Below, in pieces: positions 25,791-33,681 of a DNA stretch of 39,537 nucleotides. The stretch comes from Hellea sp. Its GTDB lineage: Bacteria; Pseudomonadota; Alphaproteobacteria; Caulobacterales; Maricaulaceae. The stretch is from contig JAOIVW010000025.1 of NCBI GenBank assembly GCA_028224375.1, forward strand, positions 1-39,537, given 5' to 3'. The stretch's first letter is position 1; each line of letters opens with the position of its first letter. A program made the translations under genes and the position numbers. The notes beneath the pieces are model-generated. The model saw nothing but the letters and a program-made list of their open reading frames with translations, had not been told where the DNA came from and did no database searches.

Positions 25791-26770
25791 AGCGCCGCGC
25801 CTCCAGAGAGATCGAAGTTTTTTCAATGTCAGCCATTGACCTGTTCGCGGCGGCGATGGGGGCATTCGCGTTATTAGCGATTATTCTTCTGCCTTATTAC
25901 CAGAAGGAAATTCGCGAAATTACGCCGGAAAATGCGATTTCTGATTTATTGCGGGCCGCGCAAGACAGCCAAGTCGAAACGGTGGAGAAGAAAAAAGCGC
26001 TTGAGGCGAAACGCTCGGCGGCGGCGCAAAACGTATCTGATATCAGAAGCGATGCCCAAAGTTTGCTGGCGGAATTGCGCGCTGCTGAGGCAGCCTTGCT
26101 GGAAAAAAAGGCGGCGGCCATTCCTCCTGCCGTGCCTGAGCCTGAGCCGATTGATGATAAACCCGCGCCGGCGCCTACGGAGTCCAATGCCAAAATTTCA
26201 TTCCGGTTTCTTGGGATGAAAACAAAAGAAGATGACATTGTGATTGCTTTGGATATGAACCGCTGTCTGGGAGGTCATGAAGAATCCGTCAAAAAGGTAA
26301 CGTCACGCATTATCAATTCTCTTCAAGATAATCATGCTTTGGAAATTGTTGGTTTTCAGAAAACAGATAGCGGCGCACGCACGCAGCGTTGGCCGAGGAC
26401 GGGCTCATTTAAACGTATTAATGCTAGCAGTAAGGCTGAGGCCACACAATTTGCCGGAAATTTGACACGTAGTTTTGGCGGGTCGGCCTCTATGCTGGAT
26501 GCATTCACTGGAATTTTAAATGGCCCAGGGGAAGCTATATTTCTGGTCAGTGACGGTCTGCCTAATCCCGCCGCCAATAATGGGCTCTCGCCAGGGCGTC
26601 TGGCGCGGGAGATAACGCGGCTTAACAATGGCCGTAAGGAAATACATACGGTCGTCGTGGGCAATTATTTCGACTATAGAGGCACTGTTGATTTCATGGA
26701 ATCATTGGCCGAGCAAAATAACGGACAATTTATGGCCCTTGCATCTACTGAAACAGGTATTTGCGATTAA
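25787..26770 (+). CDS. ExbD/MotB-like transmembrane segment fused to VWA domain (degenerate MIDAS)
   Basis: The 327-residue paralogue of the previous product shows the same layout: FSMSAIDLFAAAMGAF with D18, a coiled coil at about 50-110, a Pro/Glu linker and a VWA domain. The metal site is broken. The DxSxS position reads DMNRC (D156), and the GGTPT loop reads GGSAS. SDGLPN is kept. It may therefore act as a structural partner of the metal-binding copy rather than bind ligand itself. The start uses an ATGA overlap, and a 25-bp gap precedes the ExbB-like gene. Confidence 0.84.
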   Translation: MKRRASREIEVFSMSAIDLFAAAMGAFALLAIILLPYYQKEIREITPENAISDLLRAAQDSQVETVEKKKALEAKRSAAAQNVSDIRSDAQSLLAELRAAEAALLEKKAAAIPPAVPEPEPIDDKPAPAPTESNAKISFRFLGMKTKEDDIVIALDMNRCLGGHEESVKKVTSRIINSLQDNHALEIVGFQKTDSGARTQRWPRTGSFKRINASSKAEATQFAGNLTRSFGGSASMLDAFTGILNGPGEAIFLVSDGLPNPAANNGLSPGRLAREITRLNNGRKEIHTVVVGNYFDYRGTVDFMESLAEQNNGQFMALASTETGICD

Positions 26771-26795
26771 GGTTTGAAGGCATAGGATAATAATA

Positions 26796-27560
26796 ATGAA
26801 CAAATATTCCAGATTAGTCAGACGTCTTCTCGTCTTCACAGTTTCGGTTATCGCGGCCATCGTGGTGATTGGGATTATCCGTTACTCGTTCTCGCCAGTG
26901 TTGCAGGAAATATTATTAGATGCGGATGCCGATTTCTGGCCTTTTACAGTCCAAAACGTGATGTGGGTGGCGCTTTTTATTGGCTTTGGCGAATTGTTCC
27001 TGCGTTGGTCTGCGGCCAGTGACGAAGAGAGCCAGCTTAAGCGAGGCTATTTGCCAACAGATGGTCAGGCCTTAAAACCAGATGTCTTGACACGCATAAA
27101 AGACGGTATCACCCAGCGCCGCTTTGGCCGCGCTGCGTTCTTGCCGCGTATGATTAGCCGAACCATTGATCAATATACGGTGTCCAACAAAGAAGATCAG
27201 GCGATTTCCGTGCTAAACTCCTCTCTGGAGCTCTATATGCATGAGATTGATTTACGCTATTCCATGCTGCGATATTTGACGTGGCTCATCCCGTCACTCG
27301 GATTTATCGGGACCGTTATGGGGATTATGTTTGCGCTACAATATGCGGGTGTTCCGGCTAATGCTGAAAGTGAGGACTTTCTCTATCAGGTGACCTCTCG
27401 TCTCGGGGTAGCTTTTACAACAACATTATTGGCGCTTATCATGAGTGCCGTGCTTGTTTTATTGCAGTCCTTAGTCCAAGCCAAAGAAGAGCGCGCGCTC
27501 AATGAAGCTGGGCAATACTGCCTTGATAATCTTATATTGCGTTTAGGCGGAAAAACATAA
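26796..27560 (+). CDS. MotA/TolQ/ExbB proton-channel family protein
   Basis: The 254-residue protein has four predicted membrane helices (about 9-30, 47-66, 163-185, 203-228) with a cytoplasmic loop between helices 2 and 3. The last two helices carry the family signature: LIPSLGFIGTVMGIM and GVAFTTTLLALIMSAVL, with Thr residues at the channel positions. In known systems a pentamer of this subunit surrounds a dimer of ExbD/MotB-type subunits and uses ion flow to drive movement. The two adjacent VWA proteins with N-terminal Asp-containing helices are the only candidate partners here. The stop overlaps the next start (TAATG). Confidence 0.88.
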   Translation: MNKYSRLVRRLLVFTVSVIAAIVVIGIIRYSFSPVLQEILLDADADFWPFTVQNVMWVALFIGFGELFLRWSAASDEESQLKRGYLPTDGQALKPDVLTRIKDGITQRRFGRAAFLPRMISRTIDQYTVSNKEDQAISVLNSSLELYMHEIDLRYSMLRYLTWLIPSLGFIGTVMGIMFALQYAGVPANAESEDFLYQVTSRLGVAFTTTLLALIMSAVLVLLQSLVQAKEERALNEAGQYCLDNLILRLGGKT

Positions 27561-29125
27561 TGAGCGAGACTGAGTCCTCAAAAAAGCCGGACTGGCAAGC
27601 CCCGCATGAACGCGATGCTTATACGATAGGCGCAGAGAGAGCGCCTTGGGGGCGTTGGGTTCTCGGTATTATCGTTTTAGGCCTCGTCATTGCGGGGGCT
27701 TTGTGGCTGGCCGCAAAAGTTGTGGTGCCGAAGGATTTACCAAATTCGCAGCAAACGCAGGTTGAGCCCCAAGAAGAAGAGCCCGTGAAAATTGGAGCTG
27801 ATGATGCCGCTTGGGTCAAAGCGCTCGAAAAAGACACGCTTGAGGGCTACCGCGAATATTTGGAAGACTTTCCAAAAGGCAAACATGCCGATGCTGCCCA
27901 AGCTGAAATTGACGCATATGACAACAGATCTTGGGCGACAGCTGAAGAACGCAACTCAATAGCTGGTTATGAGGATTACTTAGAAGCTTGGCCCGAAGGC
28001 TTACATGCGTCCAAAGCGCGGGAACGTATTGCCGAAATGAAGGCAGCCATAGAAGCGGCGCAAAAAGACGCGGCTGAACGCGCCGCCGCTGAGGCCCGTG
28101 ACTGGCAAACCGCCGCCCAGGCTAATACTATTCAAAGTTATCAGACCTATTTGACCAAACATGCAGGCAGTAAAAACGCCGCTGAGGCGCAAAACCGCAT
28201 TGATCGTATGCAGGCGAGCGCTGCGGATCAGGCGGCTTGGAACGCGGCCAAGACGGCGAATACAGCGGCGGCTTATCAACAATATCTGACAAGTTTTCCG
28301 CAAGGCGCTTATGCCGCTCAAGCCATCGCAGCCATTGATAATTTACGTCCCGCTGTCGGCAGGACATTCAAAGATTGCGCAGCCTGTCCTGAGATGGTGA
28401 GCCTTCCGTCTGGCACGGCCTCATTAGGGGCAGGGGATAACGAAACAGACTCGCGCCCGAATGAAAAGCCACAGCGGCCTGTGACTTTTGCTAATATGTT
28501 CGCGATTGGTGTTAAAGAGGTCACATTTGCCGAATATGGGGCTTGCGTTAGCGCAGGCGGCTGCAAAGCCGTGCCGAGTGATAATAGCTGGGGCGGGGGT
28601 AATCGGCCTGTGATTAATGTGTCTTGGGACGACGCCCTGAAATATACCGCTTGGCTATCCTCCACGACAGGTAAGTCATACGCCCTTCCGACTGAGGCTC
28701 AGTGGGAATATGCGGCGCGCGCGGGTGATAGTAATCCGCTCGTTGGCGGCTCCGCGACAGCGCTTTGTGCTTTCGCCAATGGCGCGTCCCTAGAAAGCGG
28801 TTTCGATTGGTCAAATAAGGCTTGCACAGACCCAGCCTCAGACCGCACCCTTCCTACAGGCATGTTGTCTGCTAATAAATTTGGCGTGAAAGACATGATC
28901 GGCAATGTCGCTGAATGGACACAGGACTGTAATACGCTGAACCTGCGTGATGCGCCGACCGATGGCAGTGCCGATTCTCGCGGTTCCTGTAATCAGCGGG
29001 TGGTGCGGGGCGGGAGCTGGTTTTCTGGACCTGCTGATTTGCGCTATGCGGCGCGTTTGATGCAACGGCGAGGCGACAGCAATGACTTTACAGGTTTCCG
29101 TGTTGTCAGAAAAACAGGGCCTTGA
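27560..29125 (+). CDS. Membrane-anchored repeat protein with SUMF1/FGE-like domain
   Basis: The 521-residue protein has a cytoplasmic N-terminus and one membrane helix (about 31-53). Four repeats of about 40-45 residues follow between about 80 and 268, each with a W..A....T...Y..YL..P.G pattern. The rest (about 275-519) is a formylglycine-generating-enzyme fold, with PTEAQWEYAARAG, GNVAEWTQD and RVVRGGSW. The two catalytic Cys of true FGE, expected just after RGGS, are absent, so a binding or structural role is more likely than sulfatase activation. Its own gene start overlaps the ExbB-like stop (TAATG), tying it to the complex. Confidence 0.87.
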   Translation: MSETESSKKPDWQAPHERDAYTIGAERAPWGRWVLGIIVLGLVIAGALWLAAKVVVPKDLPNSQQTQVEPQEEEPVKIGADDAAWVKALEKDTLEGYREYLEDFPKGKHADAAQAEIDAYDNRSWATAEERNSIAGYEDYLEAWPEGLHASKARERIAEMKAAIEAAQKDAAERAAAEARDWQTAAQANTIQSYQTYLTKHAGSKNAAEAQNRIDRMQASAADQAAWNAAKTANTAAAYQQYLTSFPQGAYAAQAIAAIDNLRPAVGRTFKDCAACPEMVSLPSGTASLGAGDNETDSRPNEKPQRPVTFANMFAIGVKEVTFAEYGACVSAGGCKAVPSDNSWGGGNRPVINVSWDDALKYTAWLSSTTGKSYALPTEAQWEYAARAGDSNPLVGGSATALCAFANGASLESGFDWSNKACTDPASDRTLPTGMLSANKFGVKDMIGNVAEWTQDCNTLNLRDAPTDGSADSRGSCNQRVVRGGSWFSGPADLRYAARLMQRRGDSNDFTGFRVVRKTGP

Positions 29126-29175
29126 TGGGTTATTTTTGTACAGCTCATTCATGGTCTGCTCATGTTAGATTTGCT

Positions 29176-29185
29176 AAGGAGGTGA
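29176..29185 (+). promoter_or_regulatory. Near-perfect Shine-Dalgarno site
   Basis: AAGGAGGTGA fits the 16S anti-Shine-Dalgarno end without mismatch and lies directly before the ATG at 29187. It is the strongest site in the window and suggests a high yield of the secreted repeat protein relative to the overlapping genes upstream. Confidence 0.8.
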
Positions 29186-29186
29186 C

Positions 29187-30734
29187 ATGATAAAGTCTGT
29201 TTTATTCGCATTTATGTTATCCGGCAGTGTTTTAGCGCTGTCATCGCCAGCCTTTGCGCAAAGCTCACCTGGAACGACGGAGACGGACCAATCTGAGGAA
29301 GATTGGCGTAAATCGCAGAAGAAAAGCGGCAGCTCTTCTGAAGATATTCTCGATATTATCAAAAATACGCGCAATACAGGCGTTGGCAATGGCCGCGGCT
29401 TTTCCCCGATTGATGCGCTGCCAGAAGAAAGTCGCCGTCACCTTATGAAAGAACGGGCCAAACGCATGGCTCAGGCGGGGCCGAATGAAACTGTGGATGT
29501 GACGTATTCGCCCTCTGATGCGGCGAAAACTGACCCATCTCTTGAAGCCGATGAGCAAAAGGCTTGGGAAAAGATGGCGCAAGGCATGAACGGCACGACG
29601 GAGCAAGTGCAAGCGCCTGGCTCAAGCGGACAGCCAGGTGGGTCACCAGGACAACAGGGCCAGCAAGGACAGGGTCAGGGTCAGGGCGGTCAATCTGGTG
29701 GTCAACAGGGCCAACAAGGCAGTGGGTCATCGTCAGGCCAGTCTGGGACATCACGCTCTGTGATGCGCGGCGGCTCTGCGGCCTCTGTTTCTGACATTAT
29801 GGCTCGCATTAAAGGCATCCAGCCAGGTAGCGGCGGCACAGGTCAAGGTCAGTTTCCAACGGGTCAGTCCCCCACAGGACAATCCCCGACAGGTTCGTCC
29901 CAAACTGGGTCTTCGCAGACAGGGTCAGGTCAATCAGGTCAAAACCAAGGTCAATCAGGTCAAGGTCAATCAGGTCAAGGTCAGTCAGGCCAAGGTCAAT
30001 CTGGTCAAGGTCAGTCAGGCCAAGGTCAGTCAGGCCAAGGTCAATCAGGTCAGGGTCAACAGGGTCAGGGCCAGAGTGGTCAGTCCGGCAGTCAATCAGG
30101 TCAAGGTCAACAAAATGGTAGTGGTTCATCGTCGGGTGAACCGGGATCATCTCCTACTGGTATACGCGGAGGATCTGCGATTTCCGTTGCAGACATTCTA
30201 TCGGGCATCAAAGGCCCGCAACCGGGCGGCAGCACAGGTCAAGGCCAATCTCCGACTGGGCAATCGCCGGCTGGGCAGTCCCCAACAGGATCTTCACAAT
30301 CAGGGCAGGGCCAACAAGGCCAATCCCAGCAGGGACAAGATCAAGGCTCGCAATCACAATCAGGACAAGCTCAGTCTGAAGGCCAGTCTCAGCAACAATC
30401 TCCACAAGACGGATCTGCACAAAGCACCTCAGCCTCTGAAGCCCAAGCTCAAGCTCAAGCTCAGGCTCAAGCGGCTGCAGTGGCTCAAGCAGCGGCTCAA
30501 GCCCAAAGTCAGGCTCAAAGCCAAGCCCAAAATCAGGCTCAAGACGCCGCTCAACAGGCTGCATCTGAAGCCGCTCAAGATGCCGCGCAACAGGCTGCGT
30601 CTCAAGCTGCTCAAGACGCTGCCTCTGTTCCTGAAGCGACCAGTCCGCTGGACCGCATCAAAGAGCATAATCGCGAGCAAACGACTTCGGGAGCCCGCTC
30701 CAGCGCGTCTGATTTCTTGAACAAGAAAAAGTAA
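29187..30734 (+). CDS. Secreted Gln/Gly/Ser-rich repeat protein
   Basis: The 515-residue product has a signal peptide (residues 1-25, ending AFAQ) and is mostly disordered. Residues of about 140-200, 210-320 and 345-410 are GQ/SGQ-rich; 410-480 are Ala/Gln-rich with heptad-like AQAQAQ. Short ordered islands recur: SSEDILDIIKN (about 50), SVSDIMARIKG (about 200), SVADILSGIKG (about 335) and SPLDRIKEHNR near the end. The second and third are each preceded by RGGSA and followed by QPG and TGQSP units, an internal duplication of about 130 residues. The gene is 61 bp after the SUMF1 gene. The function is unknown; a multivalent linker or matrix protein is inferred. Confidence 0.82.
   Translation: MIKSVLFAFMLSGSVLALSSPAFAQSSPGTTETDQSEEDWRKSQKKSGSSSEDILDIIKNTRNTGVGNGRGFSPIDALPEESRRHLMKERAKRMAQAGPNETVDVTYSPSDAAKTDPSLEADEQKAWEKMAQGMNGTTEQVQAPGSSGQPGGSPGQQGQQGQGQGQGGQSGGQQGQQGSGSSSGQSGTSRSVMRGGSAASVSDIMARIKGIQPGSGGTGQGQFPTGQSPTGQSPTGSSQTGSSQTGSGQSGQNQGQSGQGQSGQGQSGQGQSGQGQSGQGQSGQGQSGQGQQGQGQSGQSGSQSGQGQQNGSGSSSGEPGSSPTGIRGGSAISVADILSGIKGPQPGGSTGQGQSPTGQSPAGQSPTGSSQSGQGQQGQSQQGQDQGSQSQSGQAQSEGQSQQQSPQDGSAQSTSASEAQAQAQAQAQAAAVAQAAAQAQSQAQSQAQNQAQDAAQQAASEAAQDAAQQAASQAAQDAASVPEATSPLDRIKEHNREQTTSGARSSASDFLNKKK
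29927..30060 (+). repeat. 15-bp tandem repeat (GQSGQ units)
   Basis: About eight or nine copies of a 15-base unit near GGTCAATCAGGTCAA encode GQSGQ. Units differ by C/T swaps at third positions, so length can change by slippage in whole codons without loss of frame. The array is part of the secreted Gln-rich protein gene. Confidence 0.85.
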
Positions 30735-30843
30735 GTCCGTCACAGCTCAATAGATGCGGCGAGGGCTGACCTTGCCAAAACTGCTAAATTGCGTCAACAT
30801 AGTCATCGATAAGCCAATATCTTAATTGGACCTGGAGACGTCT

Positions 30844-32307
30844 ATGAACGCCCCATTTGAACATCTTGCCGCGCCTTTTGGTCATGACCATGGTCCTATG
30901 CTCACCGGGCCTTTTGCGCCCGTCTTGCAGGAAGAGGTGCTCACAGATTTACCTGTTATGGGTAAAATACCTACGGATTTAAACGGTGTTTATCTGCGCA
31001 ACGGGCCTAACCCGCGCTTTAAGCCTAAGGGGCTCTATCATCCCTTTGATGGTGACGGCATGATACATGCGGCGCAATTTAAAAATGGACAGCTGACCTA
31101 CCGCAATAAATGGGTACGCACTGAAGGCTGGCTCGAAAATGAAAAACAAGGCAAAGAAACCCATTGGGGTATTCATTCAACTCTGAAGGGCCGAGACGAT
31201 AGGCCTATGGCAGATTCTGCCAATACAGATATTATCGGTCATAACGGCAAGGCCGTCGCGACTTGGTATTTGGCAGGTAAGGCGCATCTGATTGACCCGA
31301 TAACGCTCGAAACAACTGAGGCGGCGGATTACGGCGCGCATGGCGACGGGCAGGGCGTGTCGGCTCACCCCAAAGTCGATGAAACCACGGGCGAGATGAT
31401 GTTCTTTGACTATTTTGACCACGCGCCTTTCATGGCTTACGGCGTCGTCGATAAAAGCGGGAAAGTCGTCCATCACGTGCCGATTGAGCTTCCTGGGAAT
31501 CGCTTGCCGCACGATATGGGCATGTCTGAAAATTACTCTATTTTACATGACCTACCCGTCTATCACGACGAGGCCGCCTTAGCTGCAGGTCGTCATAAAA
31601 TCCGTTTTAATGCGTCCATGAAAGCGCGTTTCGGCGTTATCCCGCGCTATGGAAAATCCAATGAAATCAAATGGTTCGAGTTCTCCCCTTGTTTTATGTA
31701 TCATGTGATTAATTGCTGGGAAGAGGGCGATGAGGTCGTCATGACCGCTTGCCGCTTCATGCCTGTGACAGATGAAAACGGCACGATTGATGAGCAGGCT
31801 ACGGCGAAAATGATTGCGCATCTGGGCATGAATGCGCGGCTCTGGCGTTACCGTATGAATATGAAAACGGGTGAGGGGTCAGAGGAATGTCTCAACCCAG
31901 ACCTTAATTGCGAGTTTCCGAGCTGTAATACATCCTTTGCCGGGCGCCGGTCTCAATACGCTTATCTAGTCGATCATAACCCTAAGACGCTGCATTGGAT
32001 GGGCATTCGTAAGTTCAATACAGATACGGGCGAGAGTATGGGCAGTTGGACGGATGGCCCCAAACATTGCTGGTATAGTGAGCCTTGGTTTGCGCCGGCT
32101 GATAATCCGCAAAGCGAAGATCATGGCTATGTCATCACCTTTATGTGGAATGATAAATCAAAAGAGCAAGAGCTACAAGTTTTTGACGCGCAGGATATCA
32201 GCGCTGGTCCGCTCGCGCGCGTAAAAATCCCCCACGCTATTCCCGTAGGCTTTCACGCCTGCTGGATGAAACCCAACCAAATTGAGAATTGGAACGACGT
32301 TTTATAG
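30844..32307 (+). CDS. Carotenoid oxygenase family protein (carotenoid/stilbene cleavage)
   Basis: I start at the ATG at 30844, since GGAG lies six bases upstream; an in-frame TTG at 30826 would add six residues. The 487-residue protein shows the family opening VYLRNGPNPRF, HPFDGDGM, and four His that can bind iron: GVSAHPK, LPHDMGM, MYHVINCWEEG and the C-terminal GFHACW. The enzyme would cleave a double bond in an apocarotenoid or stilbene-like compound with oxygen. The family is usually 450-500 residues, so it is full length. It has its own promoter region after the repeat protein gene and faces the convergent Gly-rich gene. Confidence 0.93.
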   Translation: MNAPFEHLAAPFGHDHGPMLTGPFAPVLQEEVLTDLPVMGKIPTDLNGVYLRNGPNPRFKPKGLYHPFDGDGMIHAAQFKNGQLTYRNKWVRTEGWLENEKQGKETHWGIHSTLKGRDDRPMADSANTDIIGHNGKAVATWYLAGKAHLIDPITLETTEAADYGAHGDGQGVSAHPKVDETTGEMMFFDYFDHAPFMAYGVVDKSGKVVHHVPIELPGNRLPHDMGMSENYSILHDLPVYHDEAALAAGRHKIRFNASMKARFGVIPRYGKSNEIKWFEFSPCFMYHVINCWEEGDEVVMTACRFMPVTDENGTIDEQATAKMIAHLGMNARLWRYRMNMKTGEGSEECLNPDLNCEFPSCNTSFAGRRSQYAYLVDHNPKTLHWMGIRKFNTDTGESMGSWTDGPKHCWYSEPWFAPADNPQSEDHGYVITFMWNDKSKEQELQVFDAQDISAGPLARVKIPHAIPVGFHACWMKPNQIENWNDVL

Positions 32308-32330
32308 GCGCGTGCCTGATTGAGCGCAGT

Positions 32331-33086
32331 CTAACACGTCCAATTTACGGGACAGCTAGGTGCCGCATATTGCCTTTGATATGGGGCCTGTCTGTAAGCT
32401 GGATAAGCGTTCTGATAATAAGCGCGAGGCGCAGCAACAGGACGTGTGTAATGTGGACGCTGCACGGGAGCTGTTTGGTAATAAGGTGAGTTTCCGTAAT
32501 GTTGCGGCGTGTAATAGCTCGCATGCTGGTTGGGATACATATGGGCCGCTGTTTGCTCCGCGCCTGGATATGAGTTTCGGTGGCTACCAATTAAAAGTGT
32601 CCCTAAGGGCCCAAAGGCTACGCTGGCACCCAGGCCAGGCCCTCGATCACCCACACCAAGACTAGCGCCGCCGCCAAAGCCCAAAACTTTTGCACTTGCG
32701 CCAAGACCAACGCCGCGGCCTGATACGCCGCCTTCTAAAGCGGCTCCTGTATTCGCGATGCCGCCAGATGCGCGCACACCTAAGCCATTCTGGCTTAATC
32801 CGCCATCTGTGGAAATACCAAGTGGTCCGACACCTGTATTCGCGCCAAGTCCTATGCCGTTACGGCCAATACCCGTGCCAACACCGGCGCCAACTTGTCC
32901 AATGCCTGCGCCTAGATTTGGATTAAAGCCGCCATCGCGTAGTCCAAGATCTAAACCTAAGCCGCCAGGTTGGTGCACATGTGCTTGAGAGGCGGGCGTA
33001 GGGTTGTAATATTGCGCAGAAGCTTCACTTGCAAAGACAGCCAAGCTTGTGACGGCAATGAGAGATGATTTTATAAGATAAGACAT
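32331..33086 (-). CDS. Secreted Gly-rich protein with Tyr/Pro-rich tail
   Basis: I do not recognise the 251-residue product as a named family. It has a signal peptide (about 1-24, ending ASA), then a Gly-rich region of about residues 40-165 with repeated GLG, GVG and GIGRNG units alternating with hydrophobic residues, which could form a beta structure. The tail (170-245) is Tyr/Pro/His/Gln-rich, and the protein ends in CPVNWTC with two Cys. Such composition fits a surface or matrix protein. It converges on the carotenoid oxygenase gene with 23 bp between stops. Confidence 0.78.
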   Translation of the reverse strand: MSYLIKSSLIAVTSLAVFASEASAQYYNPTPASQAHVHQPGGLGLDLGLRDGGFNPNLGAGIGQVGAGVGTGIGRNGIGLGANTGVGPLGISTDGGLSQNGLGVRASGGIANTGAALEGGVSGRGVGLGASAKVLGFGGGASLGVGDRGPGLGASVAFGPLGTLLIGSHRNSYPGAEQTAAHMYPNQHASYYTPQHYGNSPYYQTAPVQRPHYTRPVAAPRAYYQNAYPAYRQAPYQRQYAAPSCPVNWTC

Positions 33087-33216
33087 ATGGCGATCTTTCT
33101 CTGAAGAGGTGAAGGCAATTCTAAGAGCATCTATGAAGCTGGGGCGCTTTCATTCAAGTGGGTTCGCCTCAAACGCGAATTTCTTACAACATCAGACCGA
33201 AGTTTGGAAGGGTGAC

Positions 33217-33291
33217 TGGTGCCGCGAGGGAGAATTGAACTCCCGACCTCATCATTACCAATGATGCGCTCTACCCCTGAGCTACCGCGGC
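33217..33291 (-). tRNA. tRNA-Thr (anticodon GGT)
   Basis: Read on the minus strand, the 75 bases begin with GCCGCGG, paired with the acceptor 3' strand. The D-arm carries GCTC/GAGC, the anticodon stem CATCA/TGATG holds a TTGGTAA loop with anticodon GGT, and the T-arm GGGAG/CTCCC contains TTCAATT. The 3' CCA is encoded (33217-33219). It decodes ACC and ACU threonine codons. Confidence 0.95.
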
Positions 33292-33451
33292 GTTTCAAAG
33301 CTGTCTTAAAGCTTTTAATCAGAAGGGCTTACTATTCAAATCTGCTGAGCCGCGCAAGCCATAAGAGCTTGGAGTTTCCAGTTTGTTTGGGAGGTTGTTT
33401 TGTCATGATAAGCTGTTTTCAAAGTGGGCGGCACTCCCTATATAAAATGGG

Positions 33452-33583
33452 ATGAGTGATAAAAAGCCCAAGATATTAACGCGCGAAGAACGGTTGGCGG
33501 CCAGTCTTCGGGCAAATCTGCGCCGCCGCAAAGCTGTGGCCCGTAAGAAGCCTGTCCCTAAAAATACACCCGATAAATCCTAA
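33452..33583 (+). CDS. Small basic protein, 43 residues
   Basis: This short reading frame starts at ATG 33452 and ends at TAA 33583. The product begins MSDKKPKILTREERLAASLR and continues with an Arg-rich helix (ANLRRRKAVARKK). Similar short basic proteins with a LTREERLAxxLRxNLRRRK core are found just before murA in related alphaproteobacteria, from memory. A TATA-like box (33441-33446) lies only about ten bases before the start, and no Shine-Dalgarno is seen, so the mRNA may be leaderless. The function is unknown; nucleic-acid or ribosome contact would fit the charge. Confidence 0.72.
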   Translation: MSDKKPKILTREERLAASLRANLRRRKAVARKKPVPKNTPDKS

Positions 33584-33681
33584 GCCGTGACGATGCGTGA
33601 CATTGTGGCGGGTAATGCCCTAAGACAGCCCCAGAAAAGACGGATTGATTCCGCAGCTTACGCTTTTGCGTAGAGGATAAT

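Noticed and set aside
27560..29125. Formylglycine-generating enzyme that activates sulfatases
   Set aside because: The catalytic Cys pair expected after the RGGS motif is missing and no sulfatase gene is in the window.
29927..30060. CRISPR-like short regular repeats
   Set aside because: The 15-base units are contiguous, in frame and encode GQSGQ inside a secreted protein; there are no spacers and no cas genes.
21965..30734. Zorya-type anti-phage system
   Set aside because: Zorya has ZorA/ZorB channel proteins plus cytoplasmic helicase or nuclease genes. Here the extra domains are VWA, SUMF1, MORN and secreted repeats, with no nuclease or helicase, so an envelope role fits better.
30208..30743. 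Long open frames opposite or out of phase with the Gln-rich gene
   Set aside because: They arise from the repeated low-complexity codons; only the main frame has a signal peptide and a strong ribosome-binding site.
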